From positions 23,030 to 87,029 of the forward strand of contig DIWJ01000054.1 in assembly GCA_002428445.1 (NCBI GenBank): 64,000 nt of DNA, read 5' to 3'. Positions 43,344-52,914 of this stretch are shown piece after piece. The notes below the pieces were generated by a model, which saw only the letters and a program-made list of their open reading frames with translations, was not told the origin of the DNA and made no database searches. This DNA is from Syntrophaceae bacterium UBA6109 (GTDB lineage: Bacteria; Desulfobacterota; Syntrophia; Syntrophales; UBA6109). Both the position numbers and the translations under genes were made by a program. Position 1 is the stretch's first letter, and every line of letters starts with the position of its first letter.

Positions 43344-44129
43344 ATGACCGACATTACACCTATGATCACTGCCGGCATCGACATCGGTTCCATCAGCACG
43401 AAGGCCGTCCTTTTCAAGGATGGCGAAATCCTGGCCCAGCGCGTGATCTTCACGGGTTACAACGCCGAGGCCGCCGGGAAGACGGTCCTCGCCGAAGCGC
43501 TGGCGCAGGCGCAGCTCGAAGCCGCCAGCCTCGAGAGGATCGTCGCTACGGGCTACGGGCGGAAGAGCGTTTCCTTCGCGGCGCGCTCCGTGACGGAGAT
43601 CGCCTGCCATGCGGCCGGCGCCTATTTTCAAAATCCGGCCGTCCGGTCGGTCATCGACATCGGCGGACAGGACAGCAAGGCCATCGTCCTGACGGAAGGC
43701 GGCCGGGTGGAGAACTTCATCATGAACGACAAGTGCGCCGCCGGCACGGGACGGTTTCTCGAGGTCATGGCGCGCGCCCTCGAGGCGGACCTGGATACCT
43801 TCGGGGATCTTTCGGCCCGTTCCCGGAACGCCGCGAAGATCAGCAGCCTCTGCACCGTCTTCGCCGAATCGGAGGTGATCTCCGCCATCGCCAAAGGGGA
43901 GGCCCGGGAGGACATCGTCGCCGGCATCCATGACGCGATCGCCGCGCGCATCGCCTCCATGGCGCAGCGCATCGGGGTCCGGTCGCCGCTCATGATGACG
44001 GGCGGCGTCGCCAGGAATCCCGGCGTCGTCCTGGCCGTGGGAAAGGCGCTGGGCCTTCCGATCCTCACGACGCCCCTCGCCCAGATCAACGGCGCCCTCG
44101 GCGCCGCGCTCCTCGCCCGCACCAACTGA
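43344..44129 (+). CDS. Acyl-CoA dehydratase activase (BadF/BcrD/HgdC-type ATPase)
   Basis: This 261-residue ASKHA-fold ATPase has GIDIGSISTKAVLF near the start, IDIGGQDSKAI near 104, and MNDKCAAGTGRFLE with SLCTVFAESEVIS, whose cysteines hold the dimer-bridging 4Fe-4S cluster of activases. MTGGVARNPGVV is the adenine-binding end. It injects electrons into the preceding enzyme at the cost of ATP. Only one such subunit is present, as in HgdC systems; type I benzoyl-CoA reductase uses two. An alternative ATG lies six codons on. Confidence 0.92.
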   Translation: MTDITPMITAGIDIGSISTKAVLFKDGEILAQRVIFTGYNAEAAGKTVLAEALAQAQLEAASLERIVATGYGRKSVSFAARSVTEIACHAAGAYFQNPAVRSVIDIGGQDSKAIVLTEGGRVENFIMNDKCAAGTGRFLEVMARALEADLDTFGDLSARSRNAAKISSLCTVFAESEVISAIAKGEAREDIVAGIHDAIAARIASMAQRIGVRSPLMMTGGVARNPGVVLAVGKALGLPILTTPLAQINGALGAALLARTN

Positions 44130-44412
44130 GGGACTGCTTCCCGATCGTTGCGGGGAGACCCTTCTGCATCGTTCAGGATAGACTCAGGGCCGGGGCAATC
44201 CCTCTCGTCCTTTTGGCCTTCTATTTTGTCGTCCCCGCGCAGGCGGGGACCCAGCGCCCTGCCCCACACGGATGTCGCAGAAAAAACCAAAGTCCCTGCA
44301 TTCCCGCCTGCGGGAATGACGGAGGTTGTGTCCGGGGCGGCCATTGACGGCGCCGCCATACGCTGCTATTGATAGATCAGAGACAAGAATCCGTCTCTCC
44401 GCAGAGGCAAAG
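44130..44412. repeat. Repeat-containing spacer
   Basis: It holds two short inverted repeats of the ATTCCCGC family: GTCCCCGCGCAGGCGGGGAC near 44231 and ATTCCCGCCTGCGGGAAT near 44300. The remainder shows no gene. GCAGAGG precedes the DAHP synthase start. Confidence 0.65.
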
Positions 44413-45426
44413 ATGCTGATCGTCATGAGTTACAAGGCCACCGCAGCTGAAATCGCTGCCGTGGTCAAGGCCGTAGAGGACATGGGTTTCCGGGCGGAGC
44501 CGATCCCCGGCGGGGAGCGGACGGCCGTGGGCGTGCTCGGCAATGAGGGATACGTCGACGATGCGGCCATCGCGGACCTCCCGGGCGTTCAGGAAGTTCT
44601 CCATGTCTCCAAGCCTTACAAACTGGTTTCCCGGGCTTTCCATCCGCAAAGCAGCGTGATCGACGTCCGCGGGGTCAGGATCGGCGAAGGCTGCCGTCCC
44701 GTGGTTGCGGCCGGGCCCTGCGCGGTGGAAGGGGAGGATCAGATCGTCCGGACGGCCCTTGCGGTGAAGGCCGCCGGGGCCGATATGCTGCGCGGTGGCG
44801 CCTTCAAGCCCAGGACCGGCCCCCATACGTTTCAGGGCCTGAAGGAGGAAGGTCTGCGCCTTCTCACCCTGGCCCGCAGGGAGAGCGGCCTGCCCGTCGT
44901 GACGGAAGTGATGAGTCCCGATCATGTGGAACAGGTTTCCGAGTGCGCCGATCTTCTGCAGGTGGGGGCCAGGAACATGCAGAATTTCGACCTGCTGAAG
45001 GAACTGGGGAGAGCCCGGAAGCCCGTGCTCCTGAAAAGGGGCATGAGCGCCACGATCGAGGAGTTTCTCTCCGCCGCCGAATACATCCTTGCGGGTGGCA
45101 ATCCCAACGTAGTTCTGTGCGAGCGGGGCATCCGCACGTTCGAAACCGCCACGCGCAACACCCTCGATCTGTCGATCGTGCCGCTGATCAAGGAAATGTC
45201 GCATCTTCCCATCATGGTCGACCCTTCCCACGGCACGGGCAAGAGGAGCCTCGTCACCCCCATGGCCAGGGCGGCGCTTGTCGCCGGGGCCAACGGCCTC
45301 CTGGTCGAGGTGCATCCGGAACCGGAAAAGGCCCTCTCGGACGGGCCGCAGTCTCTGACCTTCCAGGGATTCGAGGCGCTGATGAGCGACGCGAAAAGGC
45401 TGAACGCCTTTCTCGGATTCAAGTAG
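44413..45426 (+). CDS. aroF: 3-deoxy-7-phosphoheptulonate (DAHP) synthase
   Basis: The protein has 337 residues. An N-terminal ferredoxin-like regulatory domain (about 1-70, [20 protein letters not shown]) precedes the type I-beta catalytic barrel: [10 protein letters not shown] with the metal-binding Cys, [41 protein letters not shown] [11 protein letters not shown], and [10 protein letters not shown]. It opens the shikimate pathway by joining PEP and erythrose 4-phosphate. The N-terminal domain is of the kind seen in Thermotoga-type enzymes inhibited by tyrosine or phenylalanine. The start is ATG 44413. Confidence 0.94.
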   Translation: MLIVMSYKATAAEIAAVVKAVEDMGFRAEPIPGGERTAVGVLGNEGYVDDAAIADLPGVQEVLHVSKPYKLVSRAFHPQSSVIDVRGVRIGEGCRPVVAAGPCAVEGEDQIVRTALAVKAAGADMLRGGAFKPRTGPHTFQGLKEEGLRLLTLARRESGLPVVTEVMSPDHVEQVSECADLLQVGARNMQNFDLLKELGRARKPVLLKRGMSATIEEFLSAAEYILAGGNPNVVLCERGIRTFETATRNTLDLSIVPLIKEMSHLPIMVDPSHGTGKRSLVTPMARAALVAGANGLLVEVHPEPEKALSDGPQSLTFQGFEALMSDAKRLNAFLGFK

Positions 45427-45506
45427 TTCTCTCTGCCGATTCTGCGTCTTTCGATCCGGACCCGGCGCTTCCGCCCGTGATTCGCAGGGGCGACGATGCG
45501 ATGCCG

Positions 45507-46679
45507 TCAATCGAACCGCATTACCTTCGCGGCGTTGTGCTTCCGGTTGTCGATATAGTTGTATTTGTGGCGGTATTCCTCGGTCAATCGTGGGTCCGCC
45601 CTCCGCATCTCAGCCCGCAGATCGAACGGATATCCGTCCAGCCTGGGTTCGATCCCGTCCAGATCCACGCCGAACTTTTTCAGGATCGTCGGGGCAAGGT
45701 CTTCGCGGGTTCCCTCGTTACGGGCGGGTGACGGGTCGTTGGTGGCTGCGAAGATGAAGGGAGCGTAGAGGTGGGTCTTCCTGTTCCTGTCGAAGCCGTG
45801 ATCGGCGACGATATAGACCGCCGTCTTCTCATAGAGCCCCAGTTCCTTCAGCTTGTCGACGATCCGCCCCGAACACCTGTCATCCAGTTTGAGCCCGTCG
45901 GAAAATTCCTGCGAGTTTTCACCGAATTTGTGTCCGCTATGATCCGGTTCGGCAAAGTGGATGAAAAAGAAGAAACGGCGGTCCTTGCGCTTTTCCAGCT
46001 CGGCGACGGCCCGCGCGGCCACCTTTTCGTTTTGCTCCAGGCCGTTCACCCACAGGTCCATGCGCTTGCTGGCGCGGTACCACGGCTTTCCCGGGACCTC
46101 CACAATCCTCCGGCCGTCTCTTTCGACGATCCGTCCGCCTTCCTGGTATGCCGCCGCCTCGGGCTCCATCTTGGCATAGCGATAGGTCTTCTTCACCTCC
46201 TTCATGCGTTTCGAAATGAATTCCGTCCACTCGTCGAATGTCCCGCGAAACGGGGGATCGTGGTCGACATGGAACTTCTTGCCGATGATCGCCACCGTGT
46301 CGATCCTGTCCGGTCCAAAGAATTTCTCCAGGCGCTCGAATACCGTGTACCCTTCCGGGATGGGTTCGTACCGGCCGTTGTTGTAAACCCCGGTCTTTTC
46401 AGGGACGTAGCCGGTCAGCAGCTGCGTCCACCCGGCCTTGGTGTCGGTCGCACCGGTGACGACGTCGATTTCCAGAAACCTGCCTTCCCGGATCAGGGCG
46501 GCGAGGTTTGGCAGTTCGCCTTTCGCGAGCAGTTCCCCGGTCCGGCTGCGGTCGGCTGCGTCCCAGCCGATGACGACGACATTCCTGACTTCCTTCCCCG
46601 CGGTCCCGGCATGCGCGGGCAGGATCAGCAGCCAAAACAGGAGCGCCGGAAGCGCCCACTTTGCGGCCAGCCTATTCAA
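45507..46679 (-). CDS. Exported type I phosphodiesterase/alkaline phosphatase family protein
   Basis: This 390-residue protein has a signal peptide (hydrophobic residues about 8-22, ending AHAGTAG). The metalloenzyme motifs are VVIGWDAAD (first metal site), TDTKAGWTQLLTG with the likely Thr nucleophile, FAEPDHSGHKFG and VADHGFD. It probably hydrolyses a phosphodiester or phosphomonoester in the periplasm. The start is a TTG at 46679, overlapping the sirtuin stop by eight bases (coupled translation). A later start would lose the signal peptide. Confidence 0.82.
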   Translation of the reverse strand: MNRLAAKWALPALLFWLLILPAHAGTAGKEVRNVVVIGWDAADRSRTGELLAKGELPNLAALIREGRFLEIDVVTGATDTKAGWTQLLTGYVPEKTGVYNNGRYEPIPEGYTVFERLEKFFGPDRIDTVAIIGKKFHVDHDPPFRGTFDEWTEFISKRMKEVKKTYRYAKMEPEAAAYQEGGRIVERDGRRIVEVPGKPWYRASKRMDLWVNGLEQNEKVAARAVAELEKRKDRRFFFFIHFAEPDHSGHKFGENSQEFSDGLKLDDRCSGRIVDKLKELGLYEKTAVYIVADHGFDRNRKTHLYAPFIFAATNDPSPARNEGTREDLAPTILKKFGVDLDGIEPRLDGYPFDLRAEMRRADPRLTEEYRHKYNYIDNRKHNAAKVMRFD

Positions 46680-47475
46680 GGGTTTTCTCCCCCTTCCCGG
46701 AAATATTCGCGATCCTCGCGTTGACCCGCTCCATTACGGCCGCCATGGTCGGACTCGCCTGCGTATGGACAACACAATCGGCGATCGGATCGTACGGTGT
46801 TTCGTCGCGGTTGATGATGACGAGTTTTGCGCCACTGCGTTTCGCGACGAGCGGCATCTGCGCGGCGGGCTGGACGACGAGGGAGGAGCCGATGACGATA
46901 AAAAGGTCACAGGCGGCCGAGTGCTCGTAGGCCGCTGCCGTCTCCCTTTCCGGCATGGACTGTCCGAAGGCGATCGTCGCGGGCTTGAGGAGACCTTTGC
47001 ACGCATCGCAGCGTGGCGCCCCGTCTCCGCCGGCGATCCGGAGCTGCACCTCATCCCGCCCGTACCGTTTGCCGCAGGTAAGACAGGTCACGTGCATGGC
47101 GGTGCCGTGAAGTTCCAGCACCTTGTCCGGCGAATTGCCGGCCTTGAAGTGAAGGCCGTCGATGTTCTGTGTGATCAGGCAGTCGAGTTTCCCGAGCCGC
47201 TCGAGCTCCGCGACGGCAAGATGCGCCTGATTGGGCTTGGCATCTTTCAACAGCCGGTACAAGTCCGTCGCCATCAGCCAGTATTTCTTCCGGGACGTCT
47301 CGCTCTCCAGGAACTTCTGAAAATAGAACTCCTGAGGATCGTACTTGTCCCACAGGCCTCCGGGGCTTCTGAAGTCGGGAATTCCCGACTCCGTGCTCAA
47401 GCCCGCGCCGACGAACACCACGATTCTGCCGGAATCGACGATCAACTGCGCGATTTTTTCGATCGCTCCGCCCAT
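46672..47475 (-). CDS. NAD-dependent protein deacylase, sirtuin (CobB-type)
   Basis: This 267-residue Sir2 protein has VFVGAGLSTESGIPDFR, TQNIDGLH, the catalytic His in ELHGTAMH, a CLTCG and CDACKG zinc site, and VIGSSLVVQPAA. It removes acyl groups from lysines using NAD. The ATG at 47475 follows GGGGTGA; the frame upstream belongs to the FMN reductase gene. It is a stand-alone sirtuin distinct from the urea transporter-linked one at 20 kb; the two Sir2 domains are related but not near-identical. Confidence 0.93.
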   Translation of the reverse strand: MGGAIEKIAQLIVDSGRIVVFVGAGLSTESGIPDFRSPGGLWDKYDPQEFYFQKFLESETSRKKYWLMATDLYRLLKDAKPNQAHLAVAELERLGKLDCLITQNIDGLHFKAGNSPDKVLELHGTAMHVTCLTCGKRYGRDEVQLRIAGGDGAPRCDACKGLLKPATIAFGQSMPERETAAAYEHSAACDLFIVIGSSLVVQPAAQMPLVAKRSGAKLVIINRDETPYDPIADCVVHTQASPTMAAVMERVNARIANISGKGEKTLE

Positions 47476-47479
47476 GGGA

Positions 47480-48046
47480 TCACCCCTGCAATTTTCCAAG
47501 CACCCATGCCATCCGCTGACCGAGCGACTTGGCGAGATTGACGCCCTCGGCGTCTTTCTCCACGTCTCCTTTTTCGCGGCCGACACCGAGCGCCCGGCCG
47601 ACAATGACAATCTGCATCGCCAGGAAGAAATGGTCCATGGTATCCAGCGTGTGAACCCCGCCTGACCGGCGCACGGCAACCACGGAAGCGCCGACTTTCT
47701 TCTTGAGCATCCTGCCGTTGTTCCTGGCGACGTAGCCGACGCGATCGATCAGGGCCTTCATCTCCGACGTGACATCCTGAAAATAGACGGGCGAGGCCAG
47801 GATGATCCCATCGGCGCCGAGCATCTTTTCGATGTACTCGTTGGCTGCGTCTTTTTTCACGGCGCAACGCCGATCGATGTTTTTAACACATCTGTCACAG
47901 GCGATGCAGCCATGGATGGCCTTATCGGAGAGCTGCACCAGTTCCGTTTCAATGCCCTCTTTTTCGAGTCCGCGAAAAACATGGTTGATCATGATGACGG
48001 TATTGCCGTCCCTCCGGGGACTGCCGTTGAATGCGACGACCTTCAT
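47480..48046 (-). CDS. Flavodoxin-family NAD(P)H-dependent FMN reductase
   Basis: This 188-residue protein starts with the FMN-phosphate loop KVVAFNGSPRRDGNT. It has a Cys-rich segment CIACDRCVKNIDRRC near residue 50 and ASPVYFQDVTSEMKALIDR. It belongs to the iron-sulfur-flavoprotein-like branch, in which cysteines may hold a cluster; this is common in anaerobes and serves redox reactions. The ATG at 48046 follows GGGAGGTG. It ends four bases before the sirtuin start. Confidence 0.88.
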   Translation of the reverse strand: MKVVAFNGSPRRDGNTVIMINHVFRGLEKEGIETELVQLSDKAIHGCIACDRCVKNIDRRCAVKKDAANEYIEKMLGADGIILASPVYFQDVTSEMKALIDRVGYVARNNGRMLKKKVGASVVAVRRSGGVHTLDTMDHFFLAMQIVIVGRALGVGREKGDVEKDAEGVNLAKSLGQRMAWVLGKLQG

Positions 48047-48194
48047 TTCGAACACCTCCCTCCAGAGACATGTTTCGTTGTTCATACCACAGTTCAAGGG
48101 CGACTTTCACGGTGAACCGATCGGAATCCCGCCTTTCCGTCGAGAAGACGAGTTTGTGCTGAACAGCGGGAACTGGAAAGGCCGACGGGAATAT

Positions 48195-49484
48195 TTACAT
48201 GAAGCCCAGGACCTGCGGCAGCCAGATCGCCAATCCGGGGAAGACGATGAGCAGGATCAGGCCGGCAAACATGGACAGGAGCAGCCAGGCGTCCCAGCGG
48301 ATGGTGGATTCGATGGGACAGCCGGCGAGGCGGCAGCTGACCATGAGGTTGACCGCCATGGGCGGCGTGAACTGCCCGAGGGCGATGTTGTAGGTCATGA
48401 GGACGCCGAACCACACCAGATCCCAGGCGAAGCGCTCCGCGACCGGGACAAAGAGGGGAAGAAAAATCAGGAAGATGGAGATGCCGTCGAGGAACATGCC
48501 TACGACAACGAGGAACAGCATCAGGATGATCATGACGCCCATCTCGCCGCCGCCGAAGGAGACGATGGCCCTCGCAATCGGATCCACGATGCCCATCGTG
48601 CTCGAGGCCCAGGCAAAGACGCTGGCCAGGCCCACGACGATCAGGATGACGGCGGAGGTTTCCGCGGATTCCACCAGCAATTCGCCGAGATCCCGCAGGC
48701 TGAGGCTGCGGTAGATCACGAAGCCGACAAAGAGGCCGTAGAACACGGCCATCACGGCGGCTTCGGTCGGGGTGAACCAGCCCGTGCGCATGCCGCCCAG
48801 GATGAGGACCGGCGCCATCAGTGCCCAGAAGGCCTCTTTGAAGGACTGCCACACCTTGGGTTTCGGCTCGTTGCTCCCGGCGCTCCCGAAATCGTGGTAG
48901 AGGCTCAGCAGGAGCGCCGGGATGACCAGCGCGACGCAGGCGATGACGCCCGGGATGATGCCGCCGACGAACAGCGCCGGAACAGTGGCCGAAGGCACGA
49001 GCACGCTGTAGATGATGAAGGCGACGGAGGGCGGAATCAGGATATCGGTGGAGCCGGCCGCCGCGGTGACGCTCGCCGCAAAACCCGGCGGATAGCCCGC
49101 CCTAGTCATGGCGCCGAGCATGACGCCGCCCACGGCCGCCGTGCAGGCCGGTCCGGAACCGGAGATGCCGCCGATGACCATGGCAACCAGGATCGTGATG
49201 ACCGCCAACGATCCGCGGCCCTGCCCGATGATCGAAGCGGCAAAACGGAGCAGCCGTGCGGCCACGCCGGAGCGGTCGAAGATGGCGCCCGCCAGGACGA
49301 ACATGGGGATCGCCAGAAGCGGGTACTTGGCGATGCCGGTATAGACGCTCGTTGGCACCGCCATGATGCCCAGCCCGGCAACGGCGATGGTCAGGGAACC
49401 GGCCAGGCCGAGCGAGGCGGCAATCGGTACGCCGCACAGCATCAGCAGAAAGAAACAGCCGAAAAGAAGCGCGGCAGGGTGCAT
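48195..49484 (-). CDS. dctM: TRAP transporter large permease (DctM)
   Basis: This 429-residue membrane protein has about 12 hydrophobic segments and the DctM features GGISGSGPACTAAVG and AAAGSTDILIPPS. With DctQ and DctP it imports an organic acid using an ion gradient. Its ATG overlaps the DctQ stop. Substrate is not readable. Confidence 0.93.
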   Translation of the reverse strand: MHPAALLFGCFFLLMLCGVPIAASLGLAGSLTIAVAGLGIMAVPTSVYTGIAKYPLLAIPMFVLAGAIFDRSGVAARLLRFAASIIGQGRGSLAVITILVAMVIGGISGSGPACTAAVGGVMLGAMTRAGYPPGFAASVTAAAGSTDILIPPSVAFIIYSVLVPSATVPALFVGGIIPGVIACVALVIPALLLSLYHDFGSAGSNEPKPKVWQSFKEAFWALMAPVLILGGMRTGWFTPTEAAVMAVFYGLFVGFVIYRSLSLRDLGELLVESAETSAVILIVVGLASVFAWASSTMGIVDPIARAIVSFGGGEMGVMIILMLFLVVVGMFLDGISIFLIFLPLFVPVAERFAWDLVWFGVLMTYNIALGQFTPPMAVNLMVSCRLAGCPIESTIRWDAWLLLSMFAGLILLIVFPGLAIWLPQVLGFM

Positions 49485-49990
49485 CAGTCTTGCCCCCTCC
49501 GGATGCGGATGAAGAGCCCGATGGAGCGGCCCAGGATCGCCAGCGAGAGAATCGGCAGCCAGACGGTGTAGATCCAGGTGGGGATGCCAAGACCGGGCGA
49601 GGTGACCTCGTAGCGGTATTCGTCCCAGGCCATCACCGCCCCCAGGGCGGCCAGCATGGCGAACGTGACGACGACCGCCCCGGTCGCCGCAAGACGGATC
49701 CAGAGGCGACGGCGCGGCGAAAGCCGATCGACGAAATAGGCAATGTTCAGGTGTCCGCTTTTTGCCATCACGCTCGAGGCGCCGAAGAGCGTCATGAGCA
49801 CCATGAGAAAAATGGAGAATTCCTCGGTGAAGGCGAAGGAGAAATCCGTCGCATACCGCACCACGACGTTCGCAAACGTCAGCAGCGCCAGCAACGCGAT
49901 GGCGGCGGCCGCAAGCGTTTCCTCGATCTTCAGGGAGACCCTGGTCTTGGGCCCGCCGCTTCTCCGCTCAGGATCGCACAACTCGGCCAT
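49484..49990 (-). CDS. dctQ: TRAP transporter small permease (DctQ)
   Basis: This 168-residue protein has four hydrophobic helices and the DctQ pattern FAFTEEFSIFLMVLMTLFGAS with GHLNIAYFVDRLS. It is the membrane partner of DctM. The ATG at 49990 is favoured over an upstream frame extension. A gap of 449 bases holding repeats separates it from the binding-protein gene. Confidence 0.87.
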   Translation of the reverse strand: MAELCDPERRSGGPKTRVSLKIEETLAAAAIALLALLTFANVVVRYATDFSFAFTEEFSIFLMVLMTLFGASSVMAKSGHLNIAYFVDRLSPRRRLWIRLAATGAVVVTFAMLAALGAVMAWDEYRYEVTSPGLGIPTWIYTVWLPILSLAILGRSIGLFIRIRRGQD

Positions 49991-50439
49991 ACCTGATCTC
50001 CCGACGCCACGACGCCGGCAAACAACTGACAATCTGCCTGTCGTCCCTGCGTCTCATGCCGTCGTCCCCGCTCTATTTCTGTATCCCCCGCGAAAGCGGG
50101 GGTCCAGCTCTCTACACAACGCGGCAACAAAATATGAACGACACTGGATTCCCGCTTCCGCGGGAATGGCTTATAGGGGAACCGTTTTCCCGCCTGCGCG
50201 GAAATGTCATTATCGTTTGTCCGCCCCGCCTCCGCTTTCGCGGGGGGTACACTACGGGCGGGCATCCCGTCGCGACAGCGGCGCGCATCGGCCCGGAGAG
50301 ATTTGAAGATTCTCCGGAGCAAGCTCCGGAGAATCTTCGATCCCCAAGGAAAGGATCTTAAACATCATTCGCTCGCTGCCGGATTCACGGGCTGATGTGC
50401 GCCGCCTCGGTCCTCACGGATCAAACGATCCCGGAGAGT
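49991..50439. repeat. Repeat-rich spacer inside the TRAP locus, with copy E
   Basis: Several ATTCCCGC-type inverted repeats lie at about 50080-50250. The structured repeat copy E (inverted orientation) occupies about 50300-50395. Its perfect 16-base stem GAAGATTCTCCGGAGC / GCTCCGGAGAATCTTC lies at 50305-50320 and 50323-50338 with a two-base loop, and CGATCCCCAAGG and CATTCGCTCGCTGCCGGATTC follow. No gene is seen. Confidence 0.75.
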
Positions 50440-51489
50440 CTATTTCCTTTTTGCGATGGCCTGTTCCGCCTTCTTGACAAGATCCGAGCCGATCGTCTTG
50501 GCCCACTTGTCGTAGACTTTCTTGGTCGCCTTCTTGAACGCCTGTTTGTCGGCATCCGTCAGTCTCACGAGGTTGACGCCTTTGGCTTCCACCTCTTTGA
50601 TGGTCGAGTCATCCGGCGCAACCAGGCCCTTCCTCGCCATGGCGATTTCTTCCTTGGCAGCCTGCTCGGCGGCTTCCCGGACGGCCTTCCGGTCTTCCGG
50701 CGTCCAGGTCTTCCAGACCGCCTGGCTGACGACGAAAATCAGCGGGTCCGCCACATAGCCCCAGACAGTGAGATACTTCTGGTTTGCAGCCGTGTCCAGT
50801 TTGGCCCCGGTGAAGATGCCGAAGGGGTTTTCCTGGCCGTCGACGGCGCCGCTCGCCAGGGCGGGAACCGCGTCAGCCCAGCTCATCTGGGTCGGATTCG
50901 CGCCGAGGGCGGTGAAGGTTTCCAGATAGAGCGGGGAGCCGACGACGCGGATCTTGAGCCCCTTCAAATCTCCCGGAGCGCGGACGGGACGCTTGGAGTT
51001 GCTGAGTTCGCGAAAGCCGTTCTCTCCCCAAGCCAGCGGCACCATATCCTTGCTCGCCAGGATCTTGAAGATTTCCTTCCCGACTTCGCCCTGGGTCAGC
51101 GCGTCAATGGCCTTATAGTCGGGCATGAGAAACGGCAGTGAGAATATGTTAAGCTCCTTGATCTGCGGCGACCAGTTGATGGTGGAGCCGACTGCGACAT
51201 CGATGGCGCCCTGGCGGAGTGCGGTGAACTCCTTGGTCTGATCTCCGCCGACCAGGCTCGCGCCGGGATACATCTTCATGTTGATCCGGCCGCCCGTCTT
51301 TTCACGCACCAGGTCGCACCAGCGATCCGCGCCGGCGCCCCAGGGAAAAGCCTTCCCGACAACCGTGGAGAGTTTGTACTCGGCCTTGTACTCGGCGGCG
51401 CCGCTGTCGGAAACAAAAAGAACCGCCATGGAGAGAACCGCCGCGCAGACAAAAACACACCCCATGTACCGGAATCCCCTTTTACTCAT
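50440..51489 (-). CDS. dctP: TRAP transporter substrate-binding protein (DctP)
   Basis: This 349-residue protein has a signal peptide (hydrophobic about 9-26, then GAAEYKAEYK). The DctP core includes GGRINMKMYPGASLVGGD, LNIFSLPFLMP, and the substrate-gripping Arg region LKGLKIRVVGSPLYLETF followed by ANPTQMSWADAVPALASGAVDGQENPF. It captures the substrate in the periplasm. The ATG at 51489 follows AAGGAGGCA. It is preceded by a near-consensus promoter. Confidence 0.94.
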   Translation of the reverse strand: MSKRGFRYMGCVFVCAAVLSMAVLFVSDSGAAEYKAEYKLSTVVGKAFPWGAGADRWCDLVREKTGGRINMKMYPGASLVGGDQTKEFTALRQGAIDVAVGSTINWSPQIKELNIFSLPFLMPDYKAIDALTQGEVGKEIFKILASKDMVPLAWGENGFRELSNSKRPVRAPGDLKGLKIRVVGSPLYLETFTALGANPTQMSWADAVPALASGAVDGQENPFGIFTGAKLDTAANQKYLTVWGYVADPLIFVVSQAVWKTWTPEDRKAVREAAEQAAKEEIAMARKGLVAPDDSTIKEVEAKGVNLVRLTDADKQAFKKATKKVYDKWAKTIGSDLVKKAEQAIAKRK

Positions 51490-51553
51490 AGTGCCTCCTT
51501 TTCCTGCGAAATGAAATCTACATCGCGTCCAATGATGGCCTGGAACGTACTGC

Positions 51554-51582
51554 GTATTATGAAAGCTTCTCCACATTGTCAA
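51554..51582 (-). promoter_or_regulatory. Promoter of the dctP gene
   Basis: On the minus strand TTGACA (51577-51582) and TAATAC (51554-51559) are 17 bases apart, about 65 bases upstream of the dctP ATG. Confidence 0.7.
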
Positions 51583-51632
51583 GTATTAAGACCTCTGAAA
51601 AATTGAGAATGTTCCATGTTGCGCCGCATTCA

Positions 51633-51660
51633 TTGACATACCCTGGCAATTTCCTATACG
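51633..51660 (+). promoter_or_regulatory. Promoter of the cation antiporter gene
   Basis: TTGACA at 51633-51638 and TATACG at 51655-51660 are 16 bases apart, upstream of the start at 51723. It is divergent from the dctP promoter. Confidence 0.6.
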
Positions 51661-51722
51661 CTTTCTCACGGAAGAGAGAATTCTCATCCCATGGATCCCG
51701 CAATCTTCTGGTGAATTGAACG

Positions 51723-52670
51723 ATGGCGCTTTCGGTCTTGATCTTTCTTGGAAGTCTGGCGGTGCTGCTGCTCTCTGCAAGGTATTTTACGAGGGCGTCG
51801 GAAAGACTCGGGCTCTATTTCGGGTTGTCGCCTTTCACGATCGGCGTCTTTATCGTGGGCGTCGGAACCTCGCTTCCCGAGTTGGTCTCGGGTATTCTGG
51901 CCGCCGCATCCGGGAATTCGGAAATCGTTTCCGGGAATGTGCTGGGAGCCAATACGGCCAATATCTTTCTTATCATCGGTGTCGGCACCCTGTTCAGCGG
52001 CAAGGGCATTGAACTGGGCAGCCAGTACATCATGGTTGACCTGCATTTCTTGATCGGTTCGGCATTCCTGCTCGGACTGATGATGATGGATGGAAACATC
52101 GCCTTTGCCGAAGGATTCTTCCTCCTTCTGGCCTACGGCACGTATGCGTATTTTCTGCTCAAGAGCGGCATGAATGCCAGGATTGAACTTGACGAAGAGC
52201 ACCACCCGGCAAAAGCGATTTTCCCGCTGCAGGACCTGCTGGTCGTAGTGCTCACAAGCCTCAGCATTTATGTCGCTGCCGACTACACCGTCAAAAGCAT
52301 GGTGGACATCGCCGGCTTTCTCCGCGTCCCCCCTTCCCTGATTTCTCTGACGGTTTTGTCGTTGGGTACCACGGCGCCCGAATTGGCCGTGAGCCTGACG
52401 GCCATCAGGCAGGGGAAACATGAGATAGCCGTCGGCAACATCCTGGGTTCATGCGTCTTCAACGCGCTGGTCATACCGGGTGCAGTGTCGGCTCTCGGAG
52501 ATATCCACGTTCCTCAATACCTGATCCATTTTTCCCTGCCCGTTTTTGTCGTCGCCTCTGTCTTCTTTTATCTCCTCACCCAGGACAAGAAAATATCCAA
52601 GTGGGAGGGTCTGCTGTTTCTCGTATTCTACGGATTTTTTCTCAGCAAGGCGATCGCCGCGTTCGTATGA
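51723..52670 (+). CDS. Calcium/sodium antiporter family protein (CaCA, YrbG-like)
   Basis: This 315-residue membrane protein has the two inverted alpha-repeats of the family: GTSLPELVSGILAAASGN with GNVLGANTANI near residue 50, and GTTAPELAVSLTAIRQGK with GNILGSCVFN near 220. It exchanges Na+ or H+ for Ca2+ or another cation. The short acidic loop (ARIELDEEHHP) between the halves lacks a large regulatory domain. Confidence 0.93.
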   Translation: MALSVLIFLGSLAVLLLSARYFTRASERLGLYFGLSPFTIGVFIVGVGTSLPELVSGILAAASGNSEIVSGNVLGANTANIFLIIGVGTLFSGKGIELGSQYIMVDLHFLIGSAFLLGLMMMDGNIAFAEGFFLLLAYGTYAYFLLKSGMNARIELDEEHHPAKAIFPLQDLLVVVLTSLSIYVAADYTVKSMVDIAGFLRVPPSLISLTVLSLGTTAPELAVSLTAIRQGKHEIAVGNILGSCVFNALVIPGAVSALGDIHVPQYLIHFSLPVFVVASVFFYLLTQDKKISKWEGLLFLVFYGFFLSKAIAAFV

Positions 52671-52914
52671 CGGATCCGCAGACCGGATGACGAAGGCGTT
52701 CCGGCGGGAGATGTCCGGATGCAGGGTCCCTGAAATCCCGAACCGCGCGGCGCCCGAGGCATGTCGATCGAATGACGCGATCGAATGGCTTCTTCGTCTC
52801 GCTTATTTGTCTCGCTTATTTTGACATTTCACGCGCCATCGCTTAGACTGCGGCCCTTTTTATCCTCCGTGCCGGCGTCACCGAAGGGAGTCCGGCCGGG
52901 CAAGGTGATCCGCG

